Shown one piece after another: positions 23,288 to 33,859 of a DNA stretch of 64,000 bases (positions within the stretch are counted from its first letter, which is position 1; every line of letters begins with the position of its first letter). The DNA lies in the NCBI GenBank assembly GCA_019096155.1, contig JAHCVI010000002.1:1550001-1614000 (forward strand). Reading direction: 5' to 3'. Source of the DNA: Staphylotrichum longicolle. Taxonomy: Eukaryota; Ascomycota; Sordariomycetes; Sordariales; Chaetomiaceae. Under the pieces are notes generated by a model. That model searched no databases and was not told where the DNA came from. It was given only the letters and a program-made list of their open reading frames with translations. The position numbers and the translations under genes were made by a program.

Positions 23288-25469
23288 GGTAGTTCGTGGG
23301 GGTGTGTAAGCTGGTCGTGTGATGGTCAGTGGTCCAGGGGACGGGCGCCGCCCAACATAACGGCGTTTTCCTATGAGCCTGGCGAGACAGTACAAAGTAG
23401 CTTCTCGGAGGTTCCCATAGTCGGAGAAAGAAGGACAACGGCGTTGGGCGAGGCTGGGAGCCTGCTGTGATTCGCTGCGAACCGGCCTCGTAAGAGCGTT
23501 CGCTGCTTTCTCCCCCACTTGCTCCGAGCTTGGCCCGCAGTGGATTGATTCGCTGGGCGGAGTGATGACAGCAAGACAGAAACAAGACACAGGGAAGGCG
23601 GCAGTGGGTGTCTAGGCTTGGCGGGTAGTTGCAGCTGGCGGGATAAAAGAGCGTGGTGTGTGTTTGGGTGCCGGAAAGTTGGGCACCGTGAAACGTCAAA
23701 CGAGTGGTCGGGTGAGCGCGACGTATAAGTGCACTTGCCTTAAATATAGAGAGCGCGACGGGGAAGATGAAACTGCCACTGGGGAAGCAGTTGGCGGCAG
23801 ATTAACAAGGCAATTGGTTGATGCAGAGTTGAAACAAACGAGGGTCGTGCCGCAAACACGGCAAAAAGGTAACAGCAGTTACGAAGTGTGGGAAAGCCGT
23901 GAGATCAAGAAGGCCGGCCCAAACGAGGACCCGGCCATGTTAAATTGGACCGCAGACCGTGGACACACAGATGGGGATCTCAGGTGCAACCGGATCTGCC
24001 TCTGGAGATTTGAATTTCGGGGAGCGGCCGAGGCGCCGGTCTAAACTGCTTTGGCGTCTTGGCGGTCCGATTGCTATCCCAAACGGGCGGGTTGAGCCTT
24101 GCACAGTAACAGCTACACCGCGTAATTCTGGTGGCTGGGTGGTAGTGCAGGGAAACGCGCCGGATCGCGTCATGCCGCTTACGGTAATTCTGTGCAGGGG
24201 CACACGAACCATCTTGGGCCCAAGTTCGACATTGGAATTGCGATGCTCCACCTGCAGAGCGAATGACGCGAGCAACTCCACGATAAGCGGGTTGCGATCA
24301 GAACCCCCTTGCTTTTTTGTGGTGCTCTCATTTCGGATGGGTTGGCCGGGCAGTGAGTGCAGTGGCCTCCATCAGGATGAGAGGGAGAGAGCTCTGGGCA
24401 GTTGATTCGATCTGAGACTGTGGACGGAGTGAACATGGCGATGTCGGTGCCCTGTTTGCATGTGATGCGCGAGTCGCCCACTCTGGCCGCCTCAGCAGCC
24501 TCAAGCGCCCCTGCTTCGTCCACTGCCATAGCTTCCACCTCAGCGGCTTCCAGCTCCAACGAACCAGGATAAAGTGGCATTGGCCACGGTATCGTTGCTG
24601 GAGGCAATGGCGGTAACGAGAGAACCGGTGCCCGCCACGGAGGACGCACCCAGACCACCAAGGCTGTCCGCATCGTCGCCGCCACCGCCTTCGCTCTCCT
24701 ACTCCCAAGATAAGATGTTCCTAGCCTAGGCGGCGTATATATCTCTGCCTGCCCGCCGTACTGCCCGCCATCTTCGTCCCAGAATCCGTCGAAGAGCAGA
24801 GAAACGGCGTCGTATTCGAAGGGCACGAGAACGTAGCGGAGATGAAGAGCGTGGGAAGGAGCTAGAGCAGGACAATAAGAGGAGAATGATACTAGCGGTT
24901 AGAGAGAAACAGTAGTGTGCTAGGGAAACAGGGTTCTATTTGTATTTTTCCGTTGCATTCACGAAACCGCTTAGGAAAACTCGTAGCTTAGTCCTTCACT
25001 CTAAACCTCTCCGCAAACCCAGAACGCTCCGCCTGATTCAGCTCAACGTGACATTGCTACTCCTTACTACATCTTTATGATTAGTACCTGAATCTCATGT
25101 TATCTAGCAGAACAAAATACAGGGGGGTTAATCGCAAAAAAGATCAGACATGGTCGTTCTCGATTATATCAGGAGGTCGTTCCGATAAGAACCGCGGATC
25201 AAATGGATAGGCCTCGCCTCACAGTAGGGCTCCTAGGCCGCTGCGAAGCTACAGGCCTGAAAGTCCCACCAAGCTCACAGACTGCTAGGCGAAAGGGTAG
25301 CTATCACAGACAATCGTTGCCGGGGAGGGGCCCTCAGATGATAAGAACTAGTCACCAAATATACAAGCGGTGAGGACAACGAGACAGTTCGTCATTGCGA
25401 CAGGGTGTTCAACGCTATCTTTCAAGCACTCTCTAATTGCTTTGGAACATCCACAGCGCTGCCACTCGA
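23288..25469. other. Gene-poor stretch with a doubtful coding locus
   Basis: The first 400 bp are the promoter of the GAR-domain gene. From about 24880 to 25400 the DNA is more AT-rich and stop-dense on both strands, as in decayed repeats, but I see no terminal repeats or transposase motif. The only candidate coding segment is listed separately at 24388-24826. Confidence 0.5.
24388..24826 (-). pseudogene. Possible decayed or uncertain coding locus
   Basis: On the minus strand one frame opens with MPFEYDAVSLLFDGFWDEDGG and continues into Ala/Val/Glu-rich sequence. A second minus frame carries a protein-like stretch, SSVAGTGSLVTAIASSNDTV, that ends in a stop near 24556. On the plus strand a short Ala/Ser-rich frame begins at 24434. 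No single model joins these with good splice sites and no family is recognised, so this is either a broken gene or chance. Low confidence. Confidence 0.2.
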
Positions 25470-25769
25470 CTAAAACCCAATGTCTCGAATCTCAGCCTCT
25501 ACCCGGGCCTTGTGGGCCGCTTCTCTTTCTCCGTCCTTCACAGGGGGAGGAGGAATCCTCATCAATATGTTGTCATGGGTGTAGCCTGCAACTCGCGCGG
25601 CTGATTCAGCGGCGCGCTTGAGCTTTCGGCTGGAGAGATTTGTTGCCCTACGTATGATGTTCGTCAGCACCAGCCCTTTGGGGAGACAAAACGAGGAATG
25701 CAAAGACTGTGAAAAGTACCTGGCATCTTGGTGCCTTTGATGGGGTGGGACTTGGGTGTCTTTGCTCAT
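25470..25769 (-). CDS. Small orphan protein, 75 residues
   Basis: Exons 25769-25720 and 25647-25470 flank a 72-nt intron (donor GTACTT, acceptor TAG) and give 75 residues. The protein is hydrophilic, with a basic helix-forming stretch (SSRKLKRAAESAARVAGY), a short proline run (IPPPP) and an acidic/basic tail ending in RVEAEIRDIGF. No signal peptide, membrane segment or known domain is visible. A good TATA box 128 bp upstream and the clean splice phase support a real gene. The intron length is a multiple of three, so an unspliced message would stay open. It sits alone in AT-rich, gene-poor DNA. Function unknown. Confidence 0.55.
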   Translation of the reverse strand: MSKDTQVPPHQRHQDARYFSQSLHSSFCLPKGLVLTNIIRRATNLSSRKLKRAAESAARVAGYTHDNILMRIPPPPVKDGEREAAHKARVEAEIRDIGF

Positions 25770-25896
25770 GCTGGAAGCCGGGTTTGAAGGCCAAGTGGAA
25801 GTTCGACGCAGACAATCAATTGAGCTTGCACGAATATCACCGAGGTTATCAGTTCCCGCAGAGCCAGCACAGGGGAGAATGAGATGCAATATCCCA

Positions 25897-25904
25897 TATT
25901 TATA
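25897..25904 (-). promoter_or_regulatory. TATA box of the 75-residue orphan gene
   Basis: TATAAATA on the minus strand, about 130 bp before the start codon at 25769. Confidence 0.5.
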
Positions 25905-26413
25905 TTCGATTCTTTGGAGGCGGGACGTTGAAGACCATCCTCAGCAACACGGCACATGAGACGATTTGCGAAAGGTTGACGCGCGATACGCCGAGGGAAG
26001 ACCCTTGTCTCCCGCCAGCATATTCCTTAGCTCGCCTTGCAGCGTAGTTGATAAAAATATGGCAACGATTTTATGAAAAGCTGCTGGCCCCAGGTAACCG
26101 AGCACGAAAATGTGGCTGGTACGTGTTTGAAAGTTGACGATCCCCGCTGGTCCGTTGCTGACCTTTTTGGCAACTCAAAAAAGTTTCTTCACAGTTACGA
26201 CTCTAGGAGTGCCAGTTGAGCACCAGAATTTCCCAACTCCTTTTGTGGTAGCCTCTGTCGAACAAAGTGTACGCTCCATCTTTCGGGATATTCTGCCTGG
26301 CCCCACACGTGTCACAGGAATTATTGGGCATTCAGTTCTGGTTTCCACCCGGTTGCTTGATTAAATTGCCACAGGCAGCGGAGGGAAGGATTCTCGAACA
26401 CAACTTTCAAAGT

Positions 26414-26465
26414 GAGCAAGAGCCTCGCGAGCAAGAGCCTCGCTTAAAGGGCCTCGCTTAAAGGG
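26414..26465. repeat. Compound tandem repeat (15 bp x2, then 14 bp x2)
   Basis: gagcaagagcctcgc is present twice, and its end overlaps cctcgcttaaaggg, also present twice. The pattern looks like successive local duplications. Confidence 0.85.
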
Positions 26466-27200
26466 CCCAATGGGAGCTTCGCCGCAAAAGGACATGGGAG
26501 AATCGACCCCAGCTGCCAGACCACCAGGTATATACTTGAGAGGGATTCAGCATCGATTCTCCAGGGAGCCAAGCTCAAACATCTCAAGATCTTCTTCTTT
26601 TCTGAGTATGCGGCAGCGTTGTTTTGTGTTCAGTTCACGAGCGCCGGTACCTATCTATCAACTCGGTGAGCTTGTCAGCCTTCCAAGACGCCCTACATTT
26701 GTCTCCGTCAGGGCAGTCAAAATGACTGGATCTAGTTTGTTGCTGCCTGTTAGCGTCAAGCTCTCTCTTGATTTTGCAGCCCTAACAGGCAAGCCCTCCG
26801 CCCACGCCGCCACGGCCAACATGACACTGTTAGATGAGGAAATGAAGCCAGCCCTGCTGTGCCATGCACCACAGGAGGCGTATGCGAGCGGGGCACCACG
26901 TTCGCAACAGCCATTGGCCCCATAGAAAGTGCTCTGCATCGCCCCCTGGCCTACCGGGAAAAGTTGCGATCGAACTGTTAGGGGAAGGCCCATGCGTGAA
27001 GGGGGGAAGCCTACCAAAAGTGTCCTCGCTCCTGCAAGCGTAGCTCGCGGTACTTTCATATTTAGGATGCTGGGATCCTACTCGCCAGTCGCTGAGATGC
27101 GTCTTCCGGAGGTACCTCCTTCCAGTCAGGACACTCTTTTACTCCCCTCCCCCCCAAACCATTCTTCTTTTTTGTCGTTTGGTACTTTATCTAGTTGCTC

Positions 27201-29050
27201 ATGGAGGACACTTTCAGCCTTCGCAACCCCGGCTGTAGTAAACGCCCACGACAGGGCGATTACGAGTTTGGCGCCGGCCTTGACAACACGTCTGAGACGC
27301 CAAAGGCCTTTCCAGTCGGCAACATCAACCCCAATCTTACGCTGTTGAACCCGTACGGCGACGCGCCATCGGCTGATCCGCCCGAGTCGGGCTCACTCTT
27401 CAGCTATATCATGGACGGCGACGGTATGTATGCCTCCTGTGACATCGATCTTCAGTATGACTTGTTCCCGCCCGACACCGACACAGCGCCGGCGGACAAC
27501 CGCCCATACGATCCCAGCCGCGACGTCGATCACGCTCACTACACGCACAGCAACCCCCCCGTGGGTTTAGCGACACACGGAGTGGCCATCGGGTCCAGCG
27601 ACAGCTTGTGGATGTTCCCGGGGACGACGGAGTCTTCGGACCCGTCCTATGGGACTTCGGCCCTTCCAGGGGGCACGCTGTTGTCTCAGCCGAGTGTGGC
27701 AAAGAACAGTGGTGACCCTCCCCTCCAACAACCACGAGCACCGAGAGAAGGCCCCAGCGAACAGGAATGGGAGGAGCGCCGGCCGCTCATCCAGTTCCTC
27801 TACGCGCCAGACAAGCCCAACCTCAACCTGACTCTTCAAGAGCTGATGCAGGTTATGGGGAAGGCTGGCTTCCTCAAGGGGTGCGTCAGCCCACGATGTC
27901 CTCGTGGTTAGCCCTTGCTGACCCACATGCCAGGGCGACAAGGAACATGTACAACAACCGGTTTGCCAAATGGAACATTGTCAAGAACGAGAGCAACGCT
28001 CAGAGGCGAAAACGAACCCAACGCCAGGTCGGCGCCAGCATGAAAGCCAAGGTCACGTTCAAGGGCATGCTGGACAACATCCGGGCTATCTGCGAGGCGA
28101 GCATCGCCGAGAGGCGAAGCGACATCTGGGCGCTGGACGACGAGTTTCGCATCATCGACGACGACTGGGAAGGCGCCTACGGCTCGGCCGCGGCGCTGGT
28201 CGTGGAGTTGTCCAAGAACCCGGATTCGCCGGCAGGGTGGGAGACGATCCGCGACGAGGTCGCGCCCATGGTCCGGGCCCTCAACTACTTCTCTCTGCCC
28301 ACCATCCTCATCATCGCCTTCAGGATGTGCAAGCTGGAGGATGCCAGGGTGCGCAGCAAGACGGCGGGGGACTTTTTGGGGGGGTGCTGCGACCTCGCGC
28401 GCGCCGAGGTGGCCGCGTCCCCCCGCCACGCGCCGCTCGCCAAGCTGCTCCAGGGCCTGTACGACGTCTCCCAGAGCGACATGGGCTGCCTCGCCGACAT
28501 ACTCGAGCTCACCATTCCCTGCTACATCCAGCTGGTCACCACGTACGGGACGCCCGAGAGCGCCTCGGCCCTGTCCCTGGTCGCCTTTTACAACGTCGTG
28601 CTAGGCTCGGGCCCGCTCTGGCTCGAGAGCACGCTCGCCAAGATCCAGCGCCTCCTCAAACGGGCCGAGGCCCAAAAGGGCGAGGACGATAGGGCGACCA
28701 TTGAGATCATGGGCCTGGCCCTCTTTGTCCTGCAGGAGACGGACCAGGTGAAGACGCTGCAGCGGCTGTCGTCCCAGATGCGCATCCGCATCACAGGCCG
28801 AATGCGGAGGGACTTCCAAGACGAGCAGGAGCGCATGTACTTTGTCAACCGGCTGCTCGATGGCATCCATCTCGAGATCCGGCTCGCGCGCGACGACGTG
28901 GGCGAGGACACCCAAGGACTCGTCGCCGACCTGGAGAAACAGTACCGGGAAATCCAGGAGCATTATGGCAAGGAGAAGGACGGCTATGGTAAGATTCTCG
29001 AGCTGGAGCTGGAGGAAGTTCAAGCGAAGTTGCAAGGGACGTCCCTCTGA
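27201..29050 (+). CDS. Clr5-domain protein
   Basis: Exons 27201-27880 and 27934-29050 are joined across a 53-nt intron (donor GTGCGT, acceptor CAG) into 598 residues. The junction completes a Clr5 domain at about residues 195-250: WEERRPLIQFLYAPDKPN, then MGKAGFLKGATRNMYNNRF and AKWNIVKN. Clr5 domains are fungal and are named for a fission-yeast silencing factor; many copies occur in filamentous fungi, mostly without known roles. The first 190 residues are disordered and acidic/proline-rich, with CDIDLQYDLFPPD. The C-terminal 340 residues are predicted helical, with repeated Leu patterns and an amphipathic end (about residues 510-595), and resemble TPR-like helical repeats, though no motif is clear. 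A nuclear regulatory role is a guess from the domain alone. Confidence 0.82.
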
Positions 29051-30402
29051 GGTTTCGTTGAATTCGCTCGTGTCCTGGAAATGACGGTACGTGTCCCTCT
29101 GGTAGTAGCTTTATGTCCCGCACGTTGGATACGAGCCGAAGGAGGATTATTTTTAACCAGCTTCTGTTCGTTGATGTCTTTGAGTATCAATCATATATTT
29201 GCAAAGGGGGAAGGGGCCAGGGTCTCCTAGCTTTATCCTTTATAATCAAAGAGTTAAGTGTTAAGTGAGCAATTGCTCGTTCTCCTTCTACATTGATTGG
29301 CCCGGCTCACCAACTGGTCGCCCTGATTGTGCCTTGCTCGCCCAGCATACCCACGCTGACGCACTAAAAGATCACGACCTACCAGAGACTTCGGGTCTCG
29401 ACTGGTGAGGGATATTCGGTTTTCATCAGCCGTTTTCTCTTCGTTTGCGATGGACTTCTCCAATCCCGCTGCAATCCGCCAGGCCCTCGAGCACCAAGAG
29501 CAGCGGATCGCGACTGAAGTTGCATCCCATACGACCGAAAGTCGCGATGACGACGAGGACTGATCCTTGGGCTCTGACTGTGTGGATTGATGGATGGATT
29601 TCTGGGATGGGAAGGACCAACGACTTCAGCTACATCTCGTGGGACGCGCCCGGCGACGCATGCCGCCGAGGGGACAATGCTCGCACAGGCGATTAAGTCG
29701 GCGCTGGGGTGGTAAGGGAGGGCGGTTGAAAAGAGGGTGGGCGAGGGGAGTGGGCGCTGTTGGGCTCGGATGGCTGGGTTTGGTAGCAGCTGCGAAGTTG
29801 AGTACCTTAAGGTTCGGGCGCCATTGAGTCTTTGAGGTGGGAGAGTCATGAGGAGATATTTCTCTCTTCGCTATTGTTCAGAAGGTGCGGTTTCTTGTCC
29901 TCATAGCTATACAGGTTTTGGATCCTTCTGAGCAGACACAGAACTTTTATGAGCAAGATGCAACGACTTAATTCTATTTCAACGGCCCCCCCATCTTATG
30001 AACTTTGGTCTTTCGAGATCCGACGATCCCGTTCACCCCAGTTCAACGGACACAAGGTAAAAATCCTTTGTAGCCATCTGATGTAAGCCGTCTGATGCAA
30101 ATCTTCGGGATGCAATTCCCACTCATTAACCTAAAAAAAAGGCATAGATAGATATCTGTTGAAGCTTTTCTTTTCCGGCCCAATGTCCATCCAAAAACAT
30201 GTCCGTTGCTCCAGTCCACACAAAGCGACCCGACGACGCCGTATTCCATACCCCCGCCCGACTCGTTCAATGATCATCAAAGTTTAACGAAAAACCTCAC
30301 TAGCCAGCGAGCCCATGAATGCCAATGGGATAAGAGAAAAGAAAAAAAAAATAAAAAAGTATACCCCGGCAAAACGCCAACCACAAAGACAAGATCACCA
30401 AA
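29051..30402. other. AT-rich intergenic stretch
   Basis: The Clr5 gene and the FarA-type gene converge on this stretch. It is AT-rich around 29130-29270 and 29880-30180. I see no gene, tRNA or repeat. Confidence 0.55.
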
Positions 30403-33400
30403 CTAATGGCTAATCCCCTCGGGCAGGTTCCCCATCCACTCAATGCCCCCTCCCAACTCCCCCCCCCGATCCCAATGCCCATGCTCGCCCGCGCCCCCAG
30501 CGGCGCCAAACATGCCCCCCATGAACGTGTCATCGCCACTGCCCAGCCCCGCCTCGGCAGGGAACTGCAGCCACTGGTCAAAGTCAAAGTTGTTCCCAGC
30601 CCCGGCGCCAGCGGCAGCAGCGGCAGCCGCCGCAGCAGCGGGGAGGACGCCATCGCCCGCGCTCGCCGCGGCCAGCGCGTTGGCGTACTCGAGCGACACG
30701 CCGCTGAGGATGTCGTCCGCCATGGCCATGTCCACGTCCTCCTGCTGGTGATGGTGCGGGTGGTGATGAGGGTGGTTGTTGTGGTGGCCGTTGGGCGGCG
30801 GCGTCGAGACGTCCTCGCTGTCGGTGTGCGGCGGGGTGGTCGCGGCGATGGCCAGGTCGCCGTCGGCGTCCGTGACGAACGCGTGTTGGGTGTGGCCGAA
30901 CAGGCTGACGGACGCCGGGTTGAGGAAGGTGCTCGCGTTCGCGCCCGCCCCTGCCCCCGCGTCCGGCGGGGGTGTCGAGGGCCGCTCGTGCAGGGCGCCG
31001 CCGGGGCTGCCGCCCTGCGGCGCGAGGTTGAGGGCCGGGGCCAGGACGCGGTTGAGCATCTTGCCCGAGCGCATGCCCGCCGGGTGGAGAGGTTGTTGGG
31101 GTTGCGGGGGCGGTTGTTGCTGCGGGGGCTGCTGGCCGAGCATGCCCTTGCGGAGGAGGGCGTCCAGGAAGCCGGTGGCAAAGTCGGCGGCCGCGTAGAT
31201 GTTGCGAAGGTTGCTCATGACGACGAGACATTCCTTGAGGCCGAGGATGGCCTTGGCGCGGGTTTCGGCGTCGGGGCTCTTGGTGTCGAGCATGTGCACG
31301 ATCATGGCGGGGAGGATGACTGTGACGCCCGTGGTCGGGAGGTACCGCTCGAGGCCGTGGCGGCGCATCTCGGCGGCCATGCGCGTGATGTGCTCGGCCG
31401 CCTCGCGCACCCGCTGCCGCGCGGTTTCCTGCACCTCGACCGGGGTGCTGGGCCCCTCGGTGGCTGACGCGGGGAGGAAGAGAGGCCGGTGCAGGGCCGA
31501 GATGGTGGTGTGGTAGATCATGTGGAGGAGGTTGCGTTGGACCGCCAGCGGCTTGTTCGCATCGCTCAGGGAGGTCGCGTCGAGCGGTCGGTGCTGGCAG
31601 TTCTCGGGCAGGCCGTCGAACCAGTCCCGCAAGTCCTGGTCGACGCTCTCGACCTCCTCCATGTTCTCCGGGTTCTTGTTCGGGAGCAGCATGTGGGTGC
31701 TGTTGGTGGTGTGCTCGGGCCGCATGCCGCTGCGGCTAAGCACCGAGTACTGGACCTTGAGCATGTCGCCGATGAGCATGCAGAGCTTGGCCTTCTCGAT
31801 GCACATGACGGCAAGCTCCCGCTGCGCCTCGAGGTCGCGGACCAAGGCGCACTCGAGACCCAGCAGCTGGTTGTCCTCGGGAAGCACCTCGATCTCGAAG
31901 TCGTCCTCGGTCAGCTCGGGCACGTCAAAGTCCTCGCTCTTGATCCGGGTCGGCCGCCGCATGCCGAGCGCGACGAGGCGGTCGCGCATGAGGCAGGACC
32001 ACCACACGCGCTTCCACAGCTTCTGCTTCCGCGGAATCATGGGCGTCTTCGCGGGGTCGCGGTGGAGGCCGATCGTGTGGGCGAGTGAGATGGCGACGCC
32101 CATCCAGTGCCAGGTGTCCTTCTGGTCGTCGGGTGTCTCGTACCAGTACGTCATGAGCAACAGGCCCTGGACCAGGATCAGGCGGTCCGTCTCGTAGTCG
32201 AAGTCGTACAGAAGCTACCATGACACAGTCAGAACACAACCCCGTTTCTTACAGCTCTGCCTCACATGGAGTCAACTCACTCTTGACCTGGAGAAGAAAC
32301 TCCTCCGCGCATCCCTGCGGCTGCCGTAGCCCGCATCCTTCAAAAGCGCCTCGTCCACAAACGCCGTGGCCGAGAACATGACGGCATGGTACAAGAACAG
32401 GCTGATCTTGCCCGAGGCGCCGGTGCGGTCGTTGACCACCCGGAGGAACTCATTGAGCTCGAGGAGCGGCATGTACGGGTGCACATACTCGACATAGGCG
32501 GCGAGTAGGGCATTTTGCAGACGCAGGGGCGGCAGAGTGAAGACGTGCTTCTGGACGAGATACTGCCTGTCCTCGGCCAGGATGCGGTCCGGGATGGGCT
32601 TGATGAAGGCGGGCCACTCGTTGACCTGCTCGAGCGCCGTCCGGAGCAGCGGGTGCAGCAGGCCGGGGGAGCCGCTCGCGAGCCCGGGGGTCACGGGGGG
32701 GAACCCGCCCAGGGCCGCCGAAGTCGTGGGTGAGGGCGTCCCGAATCCACCAGTGGGTTCGAGTTGTTGGTCTGTCAGATGCCAAAGTCAGACATGAGGC
32801 TCTCTTCACAAGCCAAACAGCTTTGACTTTTTTTCTTTCCTGGCTCTCCCTTCCCTGCCATTCCCCTGGCTGGACCTGCTCCTGTCTGGCATGTGATTCC
32901 GTGTCGGGTGGGTCACGCGGAGGAGGAGGCAGGGGGGTTTGTGACACCAGGGGGGTTTGGAGGGATCTGGGGGGGAAGGGGAAGGGGGGAGTTGGGTTTG
33001 ATTTGGAGTCTCCAACTTACACAAGAGGCGACTGGCGGGCTGTCCGCCGTTGACCCCATTCACCCCGTTCAGGGGGAGGGAGAAGGTTCCATTCGGGCCA
33101 AATGCTGGCTTCGACAGATTGGCCGTGATGATTGGGGGAGCGGCGCCGATGCTCTTTGTGCGCAGTGCCTCGGCAGTTCCAGCCCGCGCCCCCACTGATG
33201 CTGGCCCGCAGTTGTAGGGGAGGTTCTTTCTGGAAGCGCACGCGGCAGGGGTGCCAAAACGTTAGCCATTTTGTTGCGTTCCAGCAGCACCAACAGCAGC
33301 CGCCGCAGCAGCAGCGCTGTCGCTTTTTGCATCTGAAAATGACGCAATCTGGGTGATCTGGGTGATGTGAAGCAGAGAGAGCGGCTGCACACACGGGGCC

Positions 33401-33859
33401 CACGGGGCAAGCTCCGTTCCCGTCCTCGCAGGAAATGCAGGAAATGCTTGCGAGTTCGGAGGCGCGCCAATTGCTTTCCGTCTCTCTCGCTCTCTCACTT
33501 TCACTTCGGGCCCAGATGAAGGTTGTGTGTGTGTGCGAGTGTGTGTGCGAGTGTGTGTGTGTGTGCGACGTGACTTACTTCCGCCTGCGACTCTCCTGGA
33601 CGATGCATTCCACATCGTCCCACCTGCAGTTGCCACAAGGAGCACCCTCAACCACATCGCACCGCACTTTGCGGGCGCGACATGACACGCAGGCCCGGGC
33701 CGCCCGCCGCTTCGTGACTTTGCCTTCTGCGGCTATCGATCCCCGCTTCTTTGGTGACGCTGCCGTCTCGGTCGTTGATGATGGTGCCGGAGGGGGGGAC
33801 ATGGAGCTGGCCGGGCCCGAGGACGACCGGGGTGATGGGGTGTCTCCGTTGTCTGACAT
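30403..33859 (-). CDS. Zn2Cys6 transcription activator, FarA/CTF1 (cutinase regulator) type
   Basis: Four exons, 33859-33579, 33229-33021, 32771-32281 and 32214-30403, give 930 residues. The zinc cluster is C57-x2-C-x6-C-x7-C-x2-C-x6-C85, with the basic lead KRRAARACVSCRARKVRCDV and the RRRKK linker usual for FarA/FarB and cutinase factor CTF1. The fungal-specific middle domain follows, with RRSFFSRSRLLYDFDYETD, TYWYETPDDQKDTWHWMG and RDRLVALGMRRPTRIKSEDF. The last 250 residues are Ala/Gly/Pro/His-rich and probably activate. Homologues switch on fatty-acid and cutin-use genes through CCTCGG sites. Introns one and two are long for a fungus (349 and 249 nt). Which paralogue (FarA, FarB or CTF1-beta) cannot be decided by eye. 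Direct control of the lipase at 18.2 kb is unproven. Confidence 0.88.
33523..33567. repeat. GT/AC microsatellite just inside intron 1
   Basis: Runs of gtgtgtgt interrupted by gcgagt begin about 10 nt after the splice donor of the activator gene's first intron. On the transcript they read as AC repeats. Confidence 0.9.

Larger units (their letters stand above)
25770..27200. other. Divergent intergenic region, AT-rich in part
   Basis: It separates the small orphan gene from the Clr5-domain gene. It contains a TATA box for the former and a compound tandem repeat at 26414. I see no gene. Confidence 0.55.

Noticed and set aside
23288..23590. 101-codon N-terminal extension of the GAR-domain protein
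   Set aside because: It is Cys/Arg-rich and unlike the rest; the ATG at 23287 has a good context and starts the Ser-rich protein.
30406..31467. 353-codon plus-strand frame
   Set aside because: Antisense shadow of the activator's Ala/Gly/His-rich end.
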